Origin: a virus
Length of the DNA: 42,932 bases
IMG/VR virus record: IMGVR_UViG_3300048834_000087
Span: 1 to 42,932 of that record
Direction: 5' to 3' (one strand)
A program made the position numbers and the translations under genes. Positions 39,117 through 42,932 of the stretch are shown piece after piece. Every line of letters starts with the position of its first letter. Position 1 is the first letter of the stretch. Below the pieces are notes generated by a model that had not been told where the DNA came from, made no database searches, and worked only from the letters and a program-made list of their open reading frames with translations.

Positions 39117-39698
39117 CTATACGTTACCGGGTGGACGCCCGGCGCGTTTATCGTAATCAGCCTGCACGGCGGCCACGTCTTCGCGTGGTTCCAGCATGGT
39201 CACAACCACCAGTGTGCGTGGTGGTTCGTCACGTTCACACCATGTAACGGATTGCATGGACCGCACTACCTGTACGTCATCGCCATACCAGCCACCGATT
39301 TTCAGCGCGTCATGCACGGCCCTAGTCAGCTTGTCTAGGTCTCCGCGCCCCGATGGCCACGCCCACCGCCAACGTGGCGCAGCGGGCCTTAGAACAGCCG
39401 CAAACTTGCCGCTGCGGTATTGCGCTGCTGGTCTTGGTAGCACGAACGCTATTCGTGTCTCTACCGGACCGGTCAATGGTTCGCCCGGGGAATGATCCTT
39501 GAACGCGCTAACCAATCCTTTGCGGTACGCGGCCAATCGTTTGCTACTGGACTCCATCATGGTGGGACGCGCCCATGGATGATTGCGCTGTTTGTCTTTC
39601 GGCTTATGCCGGTCAGCTGGATCTTTCACCATGAACGCTGTTTTGCTGCCCTGTGGAGCGGGGTCCACACCTTCAATGACTATGCCAATGCGGTTCAT
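39117..39698 (-). CDS. rusA: RusA-family Holliday junction resolvase
   Basis: The 193-residue protein has the RusA motifs: GVDPAPQGSKTAF at the start, RGDLDKLTRAVHDALKIGG (119-135) and YGDDVQVV (138-145), with the catalytic Asp residues near 120, 122 and 140/141. It cuts four-way junctions, clearing recombination or replication intermediates before packaging. It is longer than E. coli RusA by about 70 residues, mostly in the loop after residue 25 and at the C-terminus. ATGA overlap with the methyltransferase gene. Confidence 0.9.
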   Translation of the reverse strand: MNRIGIVIEGVDPAPQGSKTAFMVKDPADRHKPKDKQRNHPWARPTMMESSSKRLAAYRKGLVSAFKDHSPGEPLTGPVETRIAFVLPRPAAQYRSGKFAAVLRPAAPRWRWAWPSGRGDLDKLTRAVHDALKIGGWYGDDVQVVRSMQSVTWCERDEPPRTLVVVTMLEPREDVAAVQADYDKRAGRPPGNV

Positions 39699-40360
39699 AA
39701 CAATACCTCTTGCCCTAGTAACCGCGCAGCTGACTGGCAGTATTCCAGTTCCAACTCAATGCCAATGGCTTTACGGCCCATGTCCTTAGCAGCGCGCAGC
39801 GTTGCACCACTGCCCATGAATGGGTCCAGTATCACCCACGCTGGTTGGCATTTTTCAAGCAGGTCACGCATCAACGAGACTGGTTTCTGGTTTGGGTGTT
39901 CCCGTGGATTGCGAAGGTGTAGCGCGCTGCCGTTACTGGGTGACCTGTGTTCCAGTACGCTGCCAACACGCTTGCCGGTGAATCCATGACCTTTAACGTA
40001 TATTTCCTCATGGCTGAAACCCCATGGCAGGTTCAGGTCGCCCATCCCAGCGCCGTGCCCTAGCTTATGCCAGACCAATACGTTGCGTGTTCCAGCCGGC
40101 CGGTCACGTTTCCATGAACCGAACACTAGCGCCGGGCGGTCATCGCCCCATGCAGCTAACAGTTCATCACGTTCAGCTAGGTCATCATCATTGGCAATCA
40201 TTTTGTGCTTGAACCGTCCGCCCTTACTGGACTTGAACGCGTAACCATATGGCGGATCTGTTACCAACACATCAGCTGTGATGAATGGCATGACTGTACG
40301 CCAGTCACCGTGGTAGATAACCACAAAATCATCTTGGTAGAACGGTATTGGCGTGGTCAC
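39695..40360 (-). CDS. DNA methyltransferase, beta class
   Basis: The 221-residue protein has a DPPYG motif (35-39) near the N-terminus and a FMGSGATL motif (181-188) near the C-terminus, the beta-class order of N6-adenine or N4-cytosine methyltransferases. HPNQKP (155-160) lies before the AdoMet site, as in this class. It is very compact with almost no target-recognition domain. A GTG at 40360 in a GTGA overlap is the likely start; a TTG start at 40405 is poorer. No cognate nuclease is present, so it probably protects phage DNA from host restriction. Confidence 0.9.
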   Translation of the reverse strand: MTTPIPFYQDDFVVIYHGDWRTVMPFITADVLVTDPPYGYAFKSSKGGRFKHKMIANDDDLAERDELLAAWGDDRPALVFGSWKRDRPAGTRNVLVWHKLGHGAGMGDLNLPWGFSHEEIYVKGHGFTGKRVGSVLEHRSPSNGSALHLRNPREHPNQKPVSLMRDLLEKCQPAWVILDPFMGSGATLRAAKDMGRKAIGIELELEYCQSAARLLGQEVLL

Positions 40361-41361
40361 TTTCCACCATCGTTCTGTGCCGCAGCTGAAATAGCAGTAC
40401 GCCAATCCAACGCATCCAACCGGTGGCGCATCCCACTAGGTGGACTGGTCATTTGAACGAACCTTGACGCGATGCGTTCCAGTTCCTGCACCACGTGTGG
40501 GTGTTCAGACTTAGCAGTAGCCTCGCCTAAATGGTAGTTACCGGTTGCAATGATTGGCAGGCCGGCATCATACCGGGCATCAAACAGGTTACCGATTTCA
40601 CCCACCGTGTATTCAGTGGCACGCTCTGCAAACAAATCGTTCAACACCAATACCCGTGGCCGGGTTGGGTTCCCAAAAATATCTGGCCGTTCAACACGTT
40701 TATTGCTGATGCTGGCCTGCGCGTCAGCAATCAACCGGCGGGTGGAATACCACTCCATTGTGTGAAGACCAGCCACCTTCAGCATCAGGCACGCAACTTG
40801 ATGTGACTTACCGCTACCGGCAGGGCCATACAAATAGAGTGATTGGTTTGGTGTCCAGCCTGCTAGTTCCGGCAGGATATGGTCAAGGCTAGCCGCATGC
40901 TGTGGCAACGCGCTTTCATGGTACAGCGCTGGCACCCACTTGCGGTACTGATCCCTCGCCTGCACCCGGGCCACTGCCAGTTCATCAGCGTCACGCTGTG
41001 CAGCTGCCAACCGTGCAGCTTCAGCGGATTCCTCGAGACATTCCACGTTGAAACAAACCGTTCGTGGTCCAGTCAACGGGTACACCTTGGAACTACCGGG
41101 CAGGCCAATGCCGGGTGCCTCGTACTTGAATGGGTGTTTGCACCACAGGCACGTATTGGTGAACCAGTGAACATCAGCAGCTGGCATAGCTGGTGGCCGG
41201 CCGGCATGTACGCCTTCCATGATCTCTTTCCCGTTCGCTGTGGATTGCGTGCATGGCCTATCAGCAGCCGCGTAGCAAACCGGGCACGGGTTACCGCGTT
41301 CAATCGAACGCCGCGAACTTTGGGTTAACGGGTTTTGATTTGGGTTTGATGGGTTTGGCAT
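40357..41361 (-). CDS. DnaC-like AAA+ helicase loader with zinc-binding N-terminus
   Basis: The 334-residue protein has an N-terminal zinc region (CPVC 26-29, CLWC 71-74, CFNVEC 103-108), then an AAA+ ATPase: Walker A GPAGSGKS (179-186), Walker B VLVLNDLF (237-244) with Asn in place of the usual first acidic residue, sensor IIATGN (270-275) and RIASRF (296-301) as candidate arginine finger. It would load host DnaB at the phage origin. It directly follows the initiator gene and its start (41361) lies inside that gene behind GGAGACCCACACCA. Confidence 0.88.
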   Translation of the reverse strand: MPNPSNPNQNPLTQSSRRSIERGNPCPVCYAAADRPCTQSTANGKEIMEGVHAGRPPAMPAADVHWFTNTCLWCKHPFKYEAPGIGLPGSSKVYPLTGPRTVCFNVECLEESAEAARLAAAQRDADELAVARVQARDQYRKWVPALYHESALPQHAASLDHILPELAGWTPNQSLYLYGPAGSGKSHQVACLMLKVAGLHTMEWYSTRRLIADAQASISNKRVERPDIFGNPTRPRVLVLNDLFAERATEYTVGEIGNLFDARYDAGLPIIATGNYHLGEATAKSEHPHVVQELERIASRFVQMTSPPSGMRHRLDALDWRTAISAAAQNDGGK

Positions 41362-42274
41362 TGGTGTGGGTCTCCTTGGCTGGTTCTGGTAGTGGCATGA
41401 AATCAACTGAATGGCTGGCGATGGTAGTCAGGTAATACGCAATGGCACCACGTGCGCCATCATCTGGCCGCCATCCGCTGTCAAACTTTTTGGCAAGCGC
41501 GGTAGCTGCTTTCCGGTAAGCGTCTTTACTGAAGTCTCTCTGGCCACGTCTATGGGGATGCGTGGCGTGTTGAATAATCCTGTCACCTATGTGCGCTGCC
41601 ACAGCTGGGTCATTCTGGTGAATGAACGTCAGTTGATTGGCTATGTCCTGCCACCAGCTGGGTTGGGTGGCCTCGCGTGCGGGCGGGCCTGTACGCGCAT
41701 GATTGGACTGAACTATTTGTTTGTCTCCTGTCTCCCTGTGTTGTGACACAACAGGGGGTTGTCTCGTTTCCGCGTGACTTGTCACGCCAATCCGTGACGT
41801 GTCACGCGAATCCGTGACACCTTCGCTAGTTGAAGTGGATTCACGGGCACGCCGTAACTGTTGCCGTTCCCGATCTGTTGGGGTCTGGTATTTCATCCAT
41901 TGACGGATACGCACACGCTTTATCTTTCCGTCTTGACGGTCTAGCCATACCAGCCCCACGCGTTCCAAATCCAGAACACAGTTCAACACAGCTGTACGGC
42001 TTTCATTGATTGAAGCGGACAGGGTGCGTAGCTTCAAATCAAGTATTCCAAACTGGCGTTGCTGCTTTGCCAGCGTCAGTAATGCAATCCATACGCCAAC
42101 GGCCAATGATTTATGCAGGTCTATACAGTCAGCCATCTGGTCACTGTCCAATAGGTCAGCATCAAGCCGTAGAAATGTGCCGGGGTCCAGATTGTCTGGC
42201 GTGTCTAATAGGTCACGCGGCACACCACGGACCAAATCAAATGGTTTGGGCGGCTGAAATAGCGTGTCGCTCAC
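41300..42274 (-). CDS. Winged-helix replication initiator
   Basis: The 324-residue protein has an N-terminal winged helix (residues about 55-125: SLAVGVWIALLTLAKQQRQF, INESRTAVLNCVLDLERVGL, VWLDRQDGKIKRVRIRQW), a charged linker (about 140-210) whose codons hold iteron-like repeats, and a C-terminal helical domain (QRDFSKDAYRKAATALAKKF). This is the layout of phage initiators such as lambda O. A GTG at 42274 has AGGTGG six bases away and a GTGA overlap; the upstream ATG 42322 is less likely. Its last 61 bases overlap the loader gene. It should bind the origin and recruit the loader. Confidence 0.8.
   Translation of the reverse strand: MSDTLFQPPKPFDLVRGVPRDLLDTPDNLDPGTFLRLDADLLDSDQMADCIDLHKSLAVGVWIALLTLAKQQRQFGILDLKLRTLSASINESRTAVLNCVLDLERVGLVWLDRQDGKIKRVRIRQWMKYQTPTDRERQQLRRARESTSTSEGVTDSRDTSRIGVTSHAETRQPPVVSQHRETGDKQIVQSNHARTGPPAREATQPSWWQDIANQLTFIHQNDPAVAAHIGDRIIQHATHPHRRGQRDFSKDAYRKAATALAKKFDSGWRPDDGARGAIAYYLTTIASHSVDFMPLPEPAKETHTNAKPIKPKSKPVNPKFAAFD
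41362..41375 (-). promoter_or_regulatory. Start-associated sequence before the helicase-loader gene
   Basis: Exact GGAGACCCACACCA inside the coding end of the initiator gene; it decides start 41361 for the loader. Confidence 0.75.
41740..41818. other. Iteron-like repeats, candidate replication origin
   Basis: Two 18-bp inverted-repeat units GTCACGccaatcCGTGAC (41781-41798) and GTCACGcgaatcCGTGAC (41801-41818) follow each other with a 20-bp period. A half unit CGTGAC (41773-41778) and a palindrome GTTGTGACACAAC (41740-41752) stand beside them. An A/T-rich stretch (about 41711-41727) is adjacent. All lie in the linker codons of the initiator gene, as lambda ori lies in gene O. Confidence 0.65.
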
Positions 42275-42699
42275 GCTGCGCCACCTATCCGTGAACGGAA
42301 CAGGACCATCACTGTATGCCATCCCCCGGCGCGGTTGAACGCCATGCTGCCCGGCAGGCCATATCTATGCCGGTGGCAATCATCTAGCGTTGGCATGCTG
42401 CCCTTTGCTTTCAGCGCCGCGTCTAGCCACCCCATGGCAGTGGTCAACGCGTCATCAATGCTGGCCATTGGCGGGTCTGGTGTGACGCTGAACAGGTCCA
42501 TCTGCATTTGTTCAGCAGCTGGTTCATTGCTGGTGGCATCAAGGCTTGGCATGTGCATGCGGTTCGTGGCCCAACCGGGTTCTGTTGCCGCGATGCGTAG
42601 CGCGCGTTGCACCCATGCTGGGTGTTCACCGTCAGGGTCATCAGCTGAAATAGCTAATGCCTGCTCGATGGTATCGCCAGACAGTTCACTGTGTGGCAT
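42271..42699 (-). CDS. First gene of the replication operon, unknown
   Basis: The 142-residue acidic protein overlaps the initiator gene by GTGA. AAGGGGAGGCCCACA precedes its ATG. Residues 75-142 (DDALTTAMGWLDAALKAKGS, then HRHRYGLPGSMAFNRAGGWH) include a small basic patch, but no family is recognised. Its promoter should lie in the 180-base gap across the genome ends. Confidence 0.65.
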   Translation of the reverse strand: MPHSELSGDTIEQALAISADDPDGEHPAWVQRALRIAATEPGWATNRMHMPSLDATSNEPAAEQMQMDLFSVTPDPPMASIDDALTTAMGWLDAALKAKGSMPTLDDCHRHRYGLPGSMAFNRAGGWHTVMVLFRSRIGGAA

Positions 42700-42748
42700 T
42701 GTGGGCCTCCCCTTGGTATCCGTGTGTGGTCACTTGGACCGCTTCCCC

Positions 42749-42788
42749 GTTCTTGCAGGTTGCTGAAGTCAGCAGAACCTGTGCGAAC
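42749..42788. promoter_or_regulatory. Imperfect hairpin upstream of the replication operon
   Basis: CAGGTTGCTGA and TCAGC-ag-AACCTG pair as 6 + 5 bp around a 2-base loop with a 2-base bulge (42756-42781), extended outward by GTTC/GAAC (42749-42752, 42785-42788). No T-run. It may act in the leader of the replication transcript. Confidence 0.45.
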
Positions 42789-42800
42789 TTGCGCAGTGTA

Positions 42801-42844
42801 GGGAACGCAACCACTGTAATGCAATCTATGGTGATTGCGTTCCC
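42801..42844. promoter_or_regulatory. Hairpin at the genome ends
   Basis: GGGAACGCAACCAC (42801-42814) and GTGATTGCGTTCCC (42831-42844) pair at 13 of 14 positions around a 16-base loop. The right arm sequence TGATTGCGTTCCC also lies at 4003-4015, and CCACTGTAAT in the left part recurs beside the palindrome at 6570. It could be a terminator of the early operon, an operator, or part of an end/packaging site. Confidence 0.55.
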
Positions 42845-42932
42845 CGCTATTTGCGACGTTTATTTATTCGCCGTGTGGGTTTCTAGTCCTGCATTGTCAT
42901 TGCCATGGCTACCAAAGTCTCGTGGTCACCGG
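42802..42932. repeat. Right copy of the 131-bp terminal direct repeat
   Basis: Same as 1-131 apart from a42916 (t115). It ends inside the coding sequence of the gene that ends at 82 in the left copy. Confidence 0.9.

Noticed and set aside
1-42932. Search for tRNA genes, integrase, repressor and transposase
   Set aside because: No cloverleaf, recombinase motif or CI-like protein was seen by eye. The only HTH proteins are the excisionase-like one at 3993 and the TerS-like one at 34578.

Overview
The window is one complete tailed-phage genome unit of about 42.8 kb. The last 131 bases repeat the first 131 (one mismatch), so the sequence closes on itself, either as an assembled circle or as a molecule with short direct terminal repeats. 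About 67 genes are packed head to tail on the minus strand, mostly with ATGA, TGATG or TAATG overlaps. One gene only, a secreted lysozyme-like protein at 6672-7301, lies on the plus strand. I see no tRNA, CRISPR array, integrase, lysogeny repressor or transposase. The host is probably Gram-positive and I lean to Actinobacteria: the Shine-Dalgarno sequences are GAAAGGA/GGAGG type, there are several peptidoglycan hydrolases and no spanins, and small families such as a DUF2746-like membrane protein resemble those of actinophages. The host call is inference.

Layout, read in the direction of transcription (right to left, wrapping through the ends). (1) 42699-39117: replication block with a winged-helix initiator carrying iteron-like repeats in its own linker, a DnaC-like AAA+ loader, a beta-class DNA methyltransferase and a RusA resolvase. 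(2) 39084-35251: a run of small, mostly unknown genes, several with zinc-binding cysteine clusters. (3) 35225-27891: packaging, but the probable small terminase subunit and the large subunit are separated by an unusual module: a collagen-like fibre, three tandem paralogous beta-rich proteins, a 49-residue ORF, a cold-shock protein, a terminator region and three small zinc proteins. (4) 27825-26661: holin-like protein and M15 peptidase. (5) 26661-18672: Mu-type head genes (DUF935 portal fused to a MuF domain, MuI-like protease with an internal scaffold start, decoration protein, capsid, connector, gpG-like protein, terminator). (6) 18672-7646: contractile tail (sheath, tube, frameshifting assembly chaperone, tape measure, LysM protein, hub with two hydrolase domains, spike-like protein, gp25/W, J, I, fibre). 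(7) 7639-6672: a DUF2746-like membrane protein meeting the plus-strand lysozyme-like gene tail to tail. (8) 6525-82: early block of small genes including MazG-like and excisionase-like proteins, then RecT and Gam.

The phage is therefore a small myovirus with Mu-like head genes but no transposition machinery, replicating through a lambda O/P-like initiator and loader pair and recombining with RecT plus Gam. Translation of nine spaced-out genes, mostly early ones, uses a recurrent leader, GGAGACCCACACC directly before the start codon, reminiscent of the start-associated sequences of cluster K mycobacteriophages. The most unusual parts are the fibre/paralog/cold-shock module inside the packaging genes, the plus-strand secreted hydrolase whose catalytic domain is shared with the tail hub, and the iterons inside the initiator gene.
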